Assembly: GCF_007004725.1 (NCBI RefSeq)
Contig: NZ_ML660173.1
Coordinates: forward strand, 58,977-122,976
Origin: Aliikangiella coralliicola
GTDB taxonomy: Bacteria > Pseudomonadota > Gammaproteobacteria > Enterobacterales > Kangiellaceae
Direction of reading: 5' to 3'
Length of the DNA stretch: 64,000 nucleotides
Shown here: in pieces, positions 9,371 to 18,247 of the stretch
How positions within the stretch are numbered: position 1 is the first letter of the stretch
Layout: every line of letters starts with the position of its first letter
The notes under the pieces: generated by a model
Seen by the model: the letters and a program-made list of their open reading frames with translations, nothing else
The model's database searches: none
Told to the model about the DNA's origin: nothing
Made by a program: the position numbers and the translations under genes

Positions 9371-12300
9371 AATCGAACAATGGAATCGTACTTCGCAGCA
9401 ACCACAACCTTTTGATAGTTATCACTGCTGGTTTGAGCATCAGTCAGCTTTAACGCCGAATGCTATCGCGTTAGAGCATAATGGAATTGAGCTTACTTAT
9501 AAAGCGCTAAACGAAAAGGCAAATCAGTTAGCATTTTATCTTCAATCAATCGGTCTAAAAGCTGGCGAGATTGTTGGGATATGCATGCATCGTAATTCTG
9601 AGATGGTGGTTGCTCTTTTAGGTGTACTCAAGGCCGGCGGAGCCTACCTCCCACTCGATATCAGCTATCCCCGTGCGCGGTTAAGATATATGATCAATGA
9701 TGCTGCGGTAACAAAAATATTCGTTTCTAATGAACTATCATCAATTGTGGTCGAGCCTGACGCGCAACTCAATTTCCTTATGTGGGATCAAGTCGAAGCT
9801 GATTGTGCATCGATGGCAAAAACTAACCCGGCTAATCAGATTAAACCTCAAGATACGATTTATCTTATTTACACTTCAGGTTCCACCGGTAAACCGAAGG
9901 GGACAGTGATTACCCATGAAAGTGTTTTAAATTACATTAGTCACGCGATAACCAATTATAAAATAGCCGAGGGGAAGGGAAGTCTAGTCCACTCGTCCAT
10001 TAGTTTCGACTTGACTGTAACCAGCCTGCTATGTCCACTAGTAATTGGCCAAAGAGCCATTTTAATTAAAGAAAAAGATGGTATTGAAGGACTAATTCAA
10101 TTTTTGTCAACGGGCGATGACTATTCGCTTTTAAAACTGACCCCTTCACACCTTGAAGTTTTGAATTCTCGATTGTCTCATGAAGCGATGTCGAACTGTG
10201 TTCGTACTATTGTCATTGGTGGTGAATCTTTACTTGTGCGGCAGATAAAACCCTGGATAACTTACGCGACTAATACTCGGCTATTTAACGAATATGGGCC
10301 AACGGAAGCTACTGTTGGTTGTTGCGTAGAACAGATTGATCCGCTTGAGTACGATTTTGTAAATAGTGGTTTCGAGTCCAGTGTTTTTGATAACAATAAT
10401 TATAAGAGTAACCGTTCAGTTGCAATCGGTCGTCCGATTTCAAATACTCGTTTATATGTTTTGGATGATTTAGGCAAAGTCGTCCCTATAGGGAATTCCG
10501 GCGAACTGCACATTGCTGGAACTGGACTTGCGAAAGGTTATCTAAATAATTCAACAGCAACCAATGAAGCATTTCTCAGTAAAATAGTAGCGGCTGGAAA
10601 GGAACCCGAACGCTTATACAGAACTGGTGACATTGTAAGATTCCGGTCTGACGGTCGGCTTGAGTTTCAAGGAAGATTAGATTATCAGGTTAAAATTAAC
10701 GGTTACCGTGTTGAACTGGGAGAGGTTGAATCATCGATTTTACAATTATCGGGGGTGGATCGAGTTTGCGTAACGACCCGTTCAGCTGATGATGTAGCGA
10801 ATACTGCTAAACAGTTGGTTGCCTATATTGTTCGGGAAAAAGAGATTGAGCATATCGGTTTTTCTCACAAAGAGCTTGAACAGCTGAAGCAAGAATTGTT
10901 GAAGATATTGCCTGACTATATGGTTCCAGACCTCTGGGTGTCGCTTGATGACTTACCCTTAAATGCGCACGGAAAAGTGGCGATAGAGGAATTACCTGAC
11001 CCGGCACAGCGACGAGTTTATATCGAACCTGTGACTGCTGAGGAAATTGTCTTGTGTAACATATGGGAAAGCGTTTTAAACCGAGGCAAAAACGACGCGC
11101 AACCAATCGGTGTGGAAGATAATTATTTTGCTGCAGGAGGCGATTCCATTCGAAGCATCCAGGTTATCGCGTTGGCGAAAAAAGAGAATATAGAGTTCAA
11201 CATCGAACAGATGTTTTCCTTTCCAACCATTAGAAGTTTATTGAAAAATTTATCTAAAAATAGCTTATCAAAAAATAACTTGTCTGAAGCGGAAAGTGAA
11301 GACAAAAAGCATGAAGGGTATTCACCATTTAGTCTGATCTCTGAGGCCGACAAACAGCGTGTACCAAAAGGAATTGAAGATGCATACCCCATAACGGTAC
11401 TGCAAGGTGGAATGATTTACCACAATGAAATTGACGCGAAAGCCACCTCGGTCTACCACGATATTTTTAGTTATCGACTACGCTGTAAAGTTGATTTCTC
11501 GATTATGGAGAGAGTAGCGCGGGAGCTCTGTTTGCGACATCAGGTGCTTAGAACCACGTTTGATTTATCCAGTTTCAGCGAACCTTTGCAGTTAGTTCAT
11601 CGAGAGCCTGCGAGAATCATCGAGTTTGAAGATATCAGTGAGCAAACGGCGACTCGACAAAATGAAATCATTCAAGACTGGATCACCAATGAAAAGTCGA
11701 GAGGATTTAATATCGGCCAACCGCCTTTAGCGAGATTTTATGTCCACAAACGGGGTAAAGACCTGATTCAATTTACGCTAAGTTTCCATCACTCCATCAT
11801 AGACGGCTGGAGTGACGCAACTATGTTGAGCGAGCTTTTCATACAGTACCTGAATCTGGTCGAAGGCGAGCCGTTCGATATTCCTAAACCTGAAAAACAA
11901 TTTTATGAGTATGTCAAATTGGAAAAGGAGGCAATTGACAATCAGGAATTTAGCGATTATTGGAGAGAATCTGTAATTGATAATTTCGAATTTACAAAGC
12001 TACCAAAAAATATATCTGACGGTAATGAATCCGTTGTTCATGTACAGCCTGTCAATATCGATTTGGTCTTATCCGATCAAATTAAGGCGTTGTCCTCAAA
12101 GATAAATGTGCCGGTTAAAAATATACTTTTGGCTGCGCATCTTAGAGTACTTAGTTTTCTATCCAATCAATCCGATGTTACCACCTGTATGGTTTCCTCA
12201 GGGCGACTGGAAACGGAAGAAGGCGATAAAATACTTGGCCTGTTTATTAACAGTATTCCGATGCGGATTAAGTTAACTGGAGATACATGGGCTAACCTTG

Positions 12301-15300
12301 CGAAAAATGTATTTGAGTTAGAAAAGAAGTCTTTACCATTTAGACGGTTTCCTTTAGGAAAAATGCGCGAAATGAACAATGGCAATCCCATTTCAGACTC
12401 GCTATTTTACTATACACACTATCATATTTTTGATAAAGCATTTGAAGCCGGAGAGCTTGAGTTTCAAGAGCTGATTCCACACGAAGTCTCCAGTTTTCCT
12501 TTTGTCGGAAACTTCCATATTGATCCAATGACCGATAGAGTTCACTGTAGTTTAGCGTGTTCAGGGAAGTGCTTTTCTAAACTGGCGGTCCAGGAGTTTT
12601 CTCTTATGTACCAAAATACACTGGAGAATATGGTAAATCAACCAGAAGGAAAATACCTGAACGCTCAATTGCTGGATAATGCCACGCAAAAGAAAATTCT
12701 CAGTGATGCTTGTGGGCCGACGAACGACAAGTTGAACTATGTACGTGTCGATAAACAATTTGAGAGAGCCGCGGCACAATTCCCGGAAAAAATAGCACTT
12801 AAAGTTAAAAACGAACAATATACCTATCAACAGCTCGAACAGATGTCAAACGCGTTTGCGCACTATTTATTATCCACTGGTGTTAAAAGTAACGACTCGA
12901 TTGGTGTTTGTCTTGATCGGTCTGAAAAGATGATCGTTTCACTATTAGCAATATTGAAAATAGGCGCACATTATGTTCCTTTTGATTTAGGTTTGCCTCG
13001 TAATCGAGTTCTAAATATCACCGAATCTGTGAGTTTATCTTGCATGCTGACACTGTCTTCGAATGCCAGTGAGCTAGAAGGGGTCACTTCAAATATCATT
13101 TCATTGGACCAGTCCTGGGAAGAAATACTGGGCCATTCGGCAGAACCAATTCAACAAGAGCATTCAATTGATGACCTTTGTTATATTATTTTTACTTCTG
13201 GCTCTACCGGAAAACCTAAAGGTGTTCGAATTACTCAAAAGAGTGTCTCTAATTTCCTCGCAGCAATGGACCTGGAAATCGGCGAAGCCAAACCGGAAGA
13301 TTCCTGGTTGGCATTAACTAACCTATCTTTTGATATTTCGGTATTAGAAATTTTCTGGAGTATAACTCGAGGTCTTACCCTGGTATTACAAACTATTGAA
13401 GATAGCAAATTAGTCAGTAGCCCAACTTCGAAGAAGCGCAGCGGACGTTGTCCGAAATTTAGTTTATTTTATTTTGCAGCAGACAGTAACTCTGTTAACC
13501 CTGGAAGCGAGAAATATGAATTGCTATTAGGCGGGTCCGGTTTTGCCGATGATAACGATTTTGAAGCTGTGTGGATACCAGAAAGACATTTTCATTCTTT
13601 TGGTGGGCTCTACCCGAACCCGGCGATACTGGCCGCAGCAGTCGCTTCAACAACGAATAAGGTTCACATCCGCTCAGGGAGCGTTGTATTACCAATTCAC
13701 GATCCAATTAGAGTCGCAGAGGAATGGTCGGTGGTTGATAATCTTTCGAACGGTAGAATTGGACTTTCACTCGCGTCAGGGTGGCATGCAAATGATTTTG
13801 TTTTTGCGCCGGAAAATTATGAGAAACGGATCGAGGTGCTGCGCAGCGGGCTGAGTTTTATACATCGACTTTGGTCCGGTGAAAAACAAGTGATAGAAAG
13901 AAGTAATAAGGAATTTGAGGTTGAACTTTTTCCAAAACCGGTACAGTCAAAATTACCTTTCTGGTTTACTGCAGCTGGTAACCCAGCAACTTTTGAAGCT
14001 GCTGGTGCCGCTGGAGCCAATGTGCTCACCCATTTTCTTGGACAGTCGGAAGAGGACTTGATGGAAAAAATTCGATTATATCGAGCGGCAAGGGAAAAAG
14101 CTGGCTATGACCCTGATTCCGGACAGGTTTCTTTAATGATTCATACATTTGTCTGGGATGATACGGACGAAATTAAAGATATAGTGCAAGAGCCTCTCAT
14201 TAATTATTTGCGCAATTCCGTCGGGCTCGCAAAAAGCCTGTTGAGTAATCTCGAGATGACTGAGAGTTTGTCAACAGAGGATCTCGGTGAGGTACTCAAG
14301 TTTGGCTTTGAACGCTATTATAATCAAAGCGGCTTGTTTGGCACTCCCACCCAATGCGCCCAAAAAATCGATCGGCTGACAACATTGGGGGTTGACGAGG
14401 TATGCTGTTTAATTGATTTCGGTATCGAAACAGATAAAGTCATGCGCGGCCTGGAATTTCTTAATAAAGCAAAGACGATTTTGAAAGCAGAAGAGTCAAT
14501 TCAGGTTGATTATTCCATTACTGCTCAAATTAAGCGGCATAATATAACTCATATCCAAATGACGCCAGGCCTGGCTGCGTCAATCGCAAAACAAGAAAAT
14601 GCATTGCAAGCGCTCTCCGGCATAAAAAAAATGTTAGTCGGTGGTGAGTCACTTCCTCAAAGTCTAGCTGACCGTCTACAACAAACGCTTCCACCAAAGA
14701 CACTGATGAATATGTATGGTCCTACAGAAGCGACAATCTGGTCAACGGTAAAACAGTTTGAATCAGCAAATGATACAGTCACGATTGGTAAGCCAATCTT
14801 AAATACCACCGCATATATTTTAGGGCAAGAGATGCAATTACTTCCGCGGGATGTCTATGGTGATTTATATCTCGGTGGTGATGGAATTGCCGACGGCTAT
14901 CAAAATTTGAAGGAGCAAACTCGTAGACGTTTTAAAAGAAATCCCTTTTCGCCTGATCCTGAATCGCGATTATATATGACCGGAGACGTTGCCAGGTTGA
15001 AGCAAAACGGCGAAATCGAGTTTTTAAATCGTGCTGATAATCAGATCAAATTGCGAGGGTATCGGATTGAACCGGGAGACATTGAAGCCGTCCTCAATAA
15101 TCACGTTAGTATTTCAGAATCTGTTGTTTTGCCTTATTTCGACGAAGATAATAGTTTAATTTCAGGTTTGGTCGGATACTTGATCGTTAAGCCCGGTGTT
15201 GAATTTATTGAGCGTGATGTAAGGCAGTATCTAGTTCAAGAGTTGCCTGAATATATGCGCCCAACAATCATTCAAACTATTGATGTTTTCCCCAAAACAG

Positions 15301-17063
15301 CTAATGGAAAACTCGATCGTAATGCTTTTCCGGCTCCAAGGCTAACAGCAACTAATAAGAATCTAGTTAGAACTGAGGCAAGCAGTGATGTTGTAACACT
15401 TATTGCAAGTATCTGGGCAGAGGTGCTGAAGAGAGCGGAAATGCAACCTCACGATAATTTCTTTGAGCTCGGGGGCTTTTCCATCCAGGCTAGCCAGGCA
15501 ATTGCACAGATGCGAAAGGTATTCCGCCTCGAAATTCCGTTGAAAAGTTTATTCGAAGCACCGACACCGGCATCATTCGCCCTATTTATTTCCAGTTTTT
15601 CATTAAATAAAAAGTCGGGCTTCGCAAGTATCGAAAAGCGAGCTAATTCGTCACCCTGTGAAATACTGTCCGCGTCGCAGCAGGGGATATGGTTTGCAGA
15701 TGAGCTTTCTGGAAACCGTTCAATTTACAATGAGCCGGCAGTAATTAAAATTAGCGGAGATCTGGATGTCGATATATTGTGCAAAAGTTTCGATGAACTA
15801 GTGAAAGTGCATCAAACACTGAGGTTAAAGTTTTTTATCGACAACAATGTACCGGTGCAGCAGGTCGGAGAATATAAACCATTTGATATTGAGGTCATAG
15901 CTAAAAATGATACGCAAGATTGGTTGAGATTAGCTGAAGATGCTGTACGGAAACCCTTTAACCTCTCGGATGGATATCTGGCCCGCGCTATTTTAATTCC
16001 GCTGGACAAAGATACGCATATACTGGCGCTGGTACTGCATCACCTTATTTCAGATGGTTGGTCTCTTCGAGTTTTATTGCAAGATCTCACCCGTGTTTAT
16101 CAATCCATAAAAGCTAATAGTAAAGCTCAATTAGAAGTGCCACAAATTGAATATCTGGATTATGTGAGCTGGCAAAATAAACTAGTCGAATCAGGTGCTT
16201 TTAATGAGTCATTAGATTACTGGCAAGAACGCTTAAGAAATCATCGGAAAACAGACTTAATCGTGCCGGATAACGAAAGAGGAAGAATTAGAGAATATAA
16301 AGGCGAGACTGAATTTTTCGAATTCGACATCGACCTCAGTAAGAAACTGAAAACTGTTAGCAAAGAACACCGCGTGACGCTTTTTATAACATTGATGACG
16401 TTGTTTAAGACCTTGTTATACGCCAGAAGTGGAAATAGAGAAATTGTTGTTGGCACCGATACCGCGAACCGTAGCCGTGTGGAAACGGAAAGGTTGATAG
16501 GGATTTTTGTCAATCAACTTGTGTTAAAAACTGACTTTTCAGCAGAGTCTACGATGAGTGAAATGCTTGAAACTATTCGCGAAAACTTTCTGGAAGGCTC
16601 TCTCCATCAAGATGCACCTTATGAGTTGATAATTGATAGAGTGCTCTCAAATAAAGTGAGAAGTGAAGCATCGATCTTTCAGGTAAAATTTGTATTTCAG
16701 GATAATGCGTTGTCTGAGTTCTCATTTGACCAACTCAAGTTTCAGCCTGTTGATATCATCAGAGGTACTTCGAAGTTTGAATTCCTTCTGAACGCTATCG
16801 ACTCCGACGAAGGTATAAAATTTTCGGTCGAATATGACAGCAACTTATTTGAACAGTCGACTATTCTGAACATCATCCAACAATATCGACTACTCGCAAA
16901 TTTATTGGTGTCTGGTACTGAGCAACGCCTTAGCTATTATGTTGATATCATCAAGAATGAAGCGGACAAAAGCAAAAAAGGCGAAGTTGAAAAGTTTCAA
17001 AATTCAAAAGCTGAATTGCTCAAGGGGATTCGAAAGGGCAGCCTGAAAAATAAAAACCTTTAG
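8064..17063 (+). CDS. Nonribosomal peptide synthetase, I-A-PCP-C-A(luciferase-like monooxygenase)-PCP-C
   Basis: 2999 residues. An N-terminal interface-type domain (1-430, no HHxxxDG; APAYIADT near 135 at that position) precedes A1 (about 440-975; code DLTKVGEVGK, Asn/Asp-type) and PCP1 (Ser1028). The C domain has HHSIIDG at 1242-1248. A2 starts near 1559 (P-loop near 1710, LSFDISVLE near 1754), is interrupted by an FMN-dependent luciferase-like monooxygenase at about 1797-2140, and resumes to NMYGPTEATIW near 2215. Its code DILQLGMIWK is the glycine type. PCP2 has Ser2473 in LGGFSI. A terminal C domain (about 2530-2960; HHLISDG at 2659-2665) has no A domain after it, and the protein ends in a Lys-rich tail. 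A1's A10 motif is unusual (HGKVAIEELP, Asp and Arg replaced). The dangling C suggests handover to the interface-initiated synthetase at 213. Confidence 0.93.
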   Translation: MDNVFPASPQQTRLWKIVKKGTGAFPFSQLLILFERQLDSSKLSECFEFLFEQYEIFKTRLICPQGETEPFQKIIERGEFKVEHYDKFSRATLQELLNSGDIQPDFSQSPPFEPSLQLQFYRVEDGSTVLAITAPAYIADTLTLKNLLEEASSLYLEYPLNDPLAKKDTQEVLQYADLAQWQIELLSCDEALQERSLFRDRNLSTKTPDKIPFDKGYDTEDLLRIDRFDIDLPEQLHSKSKSLSKNDCVVLWSLFLLKLGQFSKLSVGFSFSGRITDELKTSCGAFSKTIPVVINTFGNTSFDDAKQDILLDYEEISDIQEYFSWDILENTSVKGLVFSPYAFEYSELYQDAFTADMNARVLRTTSTAEPFSLKLSIQENIDSLSFSLIFNKDSFELSDIELLSSRFVRVLSQILLEAEGKNHTLNLISREETDKQIEQWNRTSQQPQPFDSYHCWFEHQSALTPNAIALEHNGIELTYKALNEKANQLAFYLQSIGLKAGEIVGICMHRNSEMVVALLGVLKAGGAYLPLDISYPRARLRYMINDAAVTKIFVSNELSSIVVEPDAQLNFLMWDQVEADCASMAKTNPANQIKPQDTIYLIYTSGSTGKPKGTVITHESVLNYISHAITNYKIAEGKGSLVHSSISFDLTVTSLLCPLVIGQRAILIKEKDGIEGLIQFLSTGDDYSLLKLTPSHLEVLNSRLSHEAMSNCVRTIVIGGESLLVRQIKPWITYATNTRLFNEYGPTEATVGCCVEQIDPLEYDFVNSGFESSVFDNNNYKSNRSVAIGRPISNTRLYVLDDLGKVVPIGNSGELHIAGTGLAKGYLNNSTATNEAFLSKIVAAGKEPERLYRTGDIVRFRSDGRLEFQGRLDYQVKINGYRVELGEVESSILQLSGVDRVCVTTRSADDVANTAKQLVAYIVREKEIEHIGFSHKELEQLKQELLKILPDYMVPDLWVSLDDLPLNAHGKVAIEELPDPAQRRVYIEPVTAEEIVLCNIWESVLNRGKNDAQPIGVEDNYFAAGGDSIRSIQVIALAKKENIEFNIEQMFSFPTIRSLLKNLSKNSLSKNNLSEAESEDKKHEGYSPFSLISEADKQRVPKGIEDAYPITVLQGGMIYHNEIDAKATSVYHDIFSYRLRCKVDFSIMERVARELCLRHQVLRTTFDLSSFSEPLQLVHREPARIIEFEDISEQTATRQNEIIQDWITNEKSRGFNIGQPPLARFYVHKRGKDLIQFTLSFHHSIIDGWSDATMLSELFIQYLNLVEGEPFDIPKPEKQFYEYVKLEKEAIDNQEFSDYWRESVIDNFEFTKLPKNISDGNESVVHVQPVNIDLVLSDQIKALSSKINVPVKNILLAAHLRVLSFLSNQSDVTTCMVSSGRLETEEGDKILGLFINSIPMRIKLTGDTWANLAKNVFELEKKSLPFRRFPLGKMREMNNGNPISDSLFYYTHYHIFDKAFEAGELEFQELIPHEVSSFPFVGNFHIDPMTDRVHCSLACSGKCFSKLAVQEFSLMYQNTLENMVNQPEGKYLNAQLLDNATQKKILSDACGPTNDKLNYVRVDKQFERAAAQFPEKIALKVKNEQYTYQQLEQMSNAFAHYLLSTGVKSNDSIGVCLDRSEKMIVSLLAILKIGAHYVPFDLGLPRNRVLNITESVSLSCMLTLSSNASELEGVTSNIISLDQSWEEILGHSAEPIQQEHSIDDLCYIIFTSGSTGKPKGVRITQKSVSNFLAAMDLEIGEAKPEDSWLALTNLSFDISVLEIFWSITRGLTLVLQTIEDSKLVSSPTSKKRSGRCPKFSLFYFAADSNSVNPGSEKYELLLGGSGFADDNDFEAVWIPERHFHSFGGLYPNPAILAAAVASTTNKVHIRSGSVVLPIHDPIRVAEEWSVVDNLSNGRIGLSLASGWHANDFVFAPENYEKRIEVLRSGLSFIHRLWSGEKQVIERSNKEFEVELFPKPVQSKLPFWFTAAGNPATFEAAGAAGANVLTHFLGQSEEDLMEKIRLYRAAREKAGYDPDSGQVSLMIHTFVWDDTDEIKDIVQEPLINYLRNSVGLAKSLLSNLEMTESLSTEDLGEVLKFGFERYYNQSGLFGTPTQCAQKIDRLTTLGVDEVCCLIDFGIETDKVMRGLEFLNKAKTILKAEESIQVDYSITAQIKRHNITHIQMTPGLAASIAKQENALQALSGIKKMLVGGESLPQSLADRLQQTLPPKTLMNMYGPTEATIWSTVKQFESANDTVTIGKPILNTTAYILGQEMQLLPRDVYGDLYLGGDGIADGYQNLKEQTRRRFKRNPFSPDPESRLYMTGDVARLKQNGEIEFLNRADNQIKLRGYRIEPGDIEAVLNNHVSISESVVLPYFDEDNSLISGLVGYLIVKPGVEFIERDVRQYLVQELPEYMRPTIIQTIDVFPKTANGKLDRNAFPAPRLTATNKNLVRTEASSDVVTLIASIWAEVLKRAEMQPHDNFFELGGFSIQASQAIAQMRKVFRLEIPLKSLFEAPTPASFALFISSFSLNKKSGFASIEKRANSSPCEILSASQQGIWFADELSGNRSIYNEPAVIKISGDLDVDILCKSFDELVKVHQTLRLKFFIDNNVPVQQVGEYKPFDIEVIAKNDTQDWLRLAEDAVRKPFNLSDGYLARAILIPLDKDTHILALVLHHLISDGWSLRVLLQDLTRVYQSIKANSKAQLEVPQIEYLDYVSWQNKLVESGAFNESLDYWQERLRNHRKTDLIVPDNERGRIREYKGETEFFEFDIDLSKKLKTVSKEHRVTLFITLMTLFKTLLYARSGNREIVVGTDTANRSRVETERLIGIFVNQLVLKTDFSAESTMSEMLETIRENFLEGSLHQDAPYELIIDRVLSNKVRSEASIFQVKFVFQDNALSEFSFDQLKFQPVDIIRGTSKFEFLLNAIDSDEGIKFSVEYDSNLFEQSTILNIIQQYRLLANLLVSGTEQRLSYYVDIIKNEADKSKKGEVEKFQNSKAELLKGIRKGSLKNKNL
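13451..14480 (+). other. FMN-dependent luciferase-like monooxygenase inserted in an adenylation domain
   Basis: About 340 residues of bacterial-luciferase fold (LLM class), in frame between A4 (FDISVLE) and A5 (YGPTEATIW) of the second A domain. Signatures are VWIPERHFHSFGGLYPNP, VRIRSGSVVLP-like text (HIRSGSVVLPIHDP), GRIGLSLASGWHANDF and FGTPTQCAQKIDRL, matching the natural-product LLM family found within NRPS A domains. In myxothiazol and melithiazol synthesis (MtaG, MelG) a monooxygenase at this same site alpha-hydroxylates glycine, leading to a terminal amide. The glycine-type code of this A domain agrees. Here the module is followed by PCP-C rather than a thioesterase. Confidence 0.85.
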
Positions 17064-17149
17064 AAAAAGCTTATAGAAAAACAACTGAAAACTGCTCTTT
17101 ATCACAACCTGATTTTTTATCATAACCTAATCTAGCCAAAACCAAACTA

Positions 17150-18205
17150 ATGCGAAATAACCAATCTAAAATTAGCCCTCTTTCGGTCAAAAGAGTTCCA
17201 TACTCGCCGCGCAAGACTGTGCAAATAAAATATGCGCAAAGTGGCGCCAAATCACTTCCAGTAGTGATAATGTCAAACGATAATAAATTAGACTTACTAG
17301 ATTGGCTGACGGAAAACGAGAGCCTTTGGAAGAAAAAACTTCATACAGACGGTGCCGTGTTATTTCGAGGTTTTTCCGAGTTTTCTGCGTCGCAAGTTTC
17401 TTTGGTATTAAATAAGGTTTGTAAGCACCCTTTAGAGTATAAAGAAAGGTCTTCGCCACGAACAAAAATAGACGACAAAGTATATACGTCGACAGATTAC
17501 CCTAGCCATCAAGAGATATTTTTTCATAATGAGAATTCATATCAGTCAAGCTGGCCGAAGGTACTTATGTTTTATTGTAGGCTGCCAGCTCAATGTGATG
17601 GGAGAACGCCAATAGCAGATATGCGAAGGGTATTCGACCGGATACCTCAACCAATAAAGGAAAACTTTCATAAAAGAAAAGTTAAATACGTTAGAAATTT
17701 TAGTCCAACTCATGGACTAACCTGGCAAGACGTTTTTCAACTGGAAGACAAAAAACAGGTAGAGGACTACTGTCGAAAACAGGCAATTGACTTTAAGTGG
17801 AAAGATGAAAGTCAACTCGAAATAACGAGCGTCAGGGAAGCAATATTGCGGCACCCCGAAACGCAATCTCTTGTTTGGTTTAATCATGCTGCATTTTTTC
17901 ATGTCTCGACGCTTGGCGAAGAGCTATCTAAAAATCTACTCGATTACTATGGCCAGGATAATTTGCCTAACCAGACTTACTATGGAGACGGTGAACCAAT
18001 AGAAGACGAAGTTATTGCGACAATCAGAGGTGCTTACGAAGCTGAGAGGATTACATTCGACTGGAATCAAGGGGATGTATTGTTAGTGGACAATATGCTC
18101 TTTTCTCACGCTCGTGAAACTTATAGTGGTAATCGAACCATTTGGGTTGGAATGGGAGAGCTTTGTTATTCGAAAAAACACCTGGTCGACAGCTTAGAAC
18201 AGTGA
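17150..18205 (+). CDS. SyrP-like TauD/TfdA-family Fe(II)/2-oxoglutarate dioxygenase
   Basis: 351 residues. The iron facial triad is visible: His126-Asn-Glu128 (FFHNENSYQ) and a distal His320 (LFSHARE), with Arg329 (SGNRTIWVG) for 2-oxoglutarate. The HxE form, with Glu instead of Asp, is characteristic of SyrP-type enzymes, which beta-hydroxylate aspartate while it is tethered to a PCP. Placed 86 bases after the second synthetase and before the FAAL gene, it is the natural partner of the two interface-A(Asn/Asp)-PCP modules. No clear Shine-Dalgarno precedes the ATG at 17150; the next Met (about residue 43) would remove conserved N-terminal sequence, so the first ATG is kept. Cytosolic. The substrate (Asp, Asn or another residue) is inference. 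Confidence 0.85.
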   Translation: MRNNQSKISPLSVKRVPYSPRKTVQIKYAQSGAKSLPVVIMSNDNKLDLLDWLTENESLWKKKLHTDGAVLFRGFSEFSASQVSLVLNKVCKHPLEYKERSSPRTKIDDKVYTSTDYPSHQEIFFHNENSYQSSWPKVLMFYCRLPAQCDGRTPIADMRRVFDRIPQPIKENFHKRKVKYVRNFSPTHGLTWQDVFQLEDKKQVEDYCRKQAIDFKWKDESQLEITSVREAILRHPETQSLVWFNHAAFFHVSTLGEELSKNLLDYYGQDNLPNQTYYGDGEPIEDEVIATIRGAYEAERITFDWNQGDVLLVDNMLFSHARETYSGNRTIWVGMGELCYSKKHLVDSLEQ

Positions 18206-18247
18206 GAAAAAGTAGAGATACAATAAGATGATATTTCAGGATACGTT

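Noticed and set aside
13543..13854. Open frame overlapping the monooxygenase insertion
   Set aside because: It is an alternative frame of a clearly coding region with strong protein signatures in the main frame.
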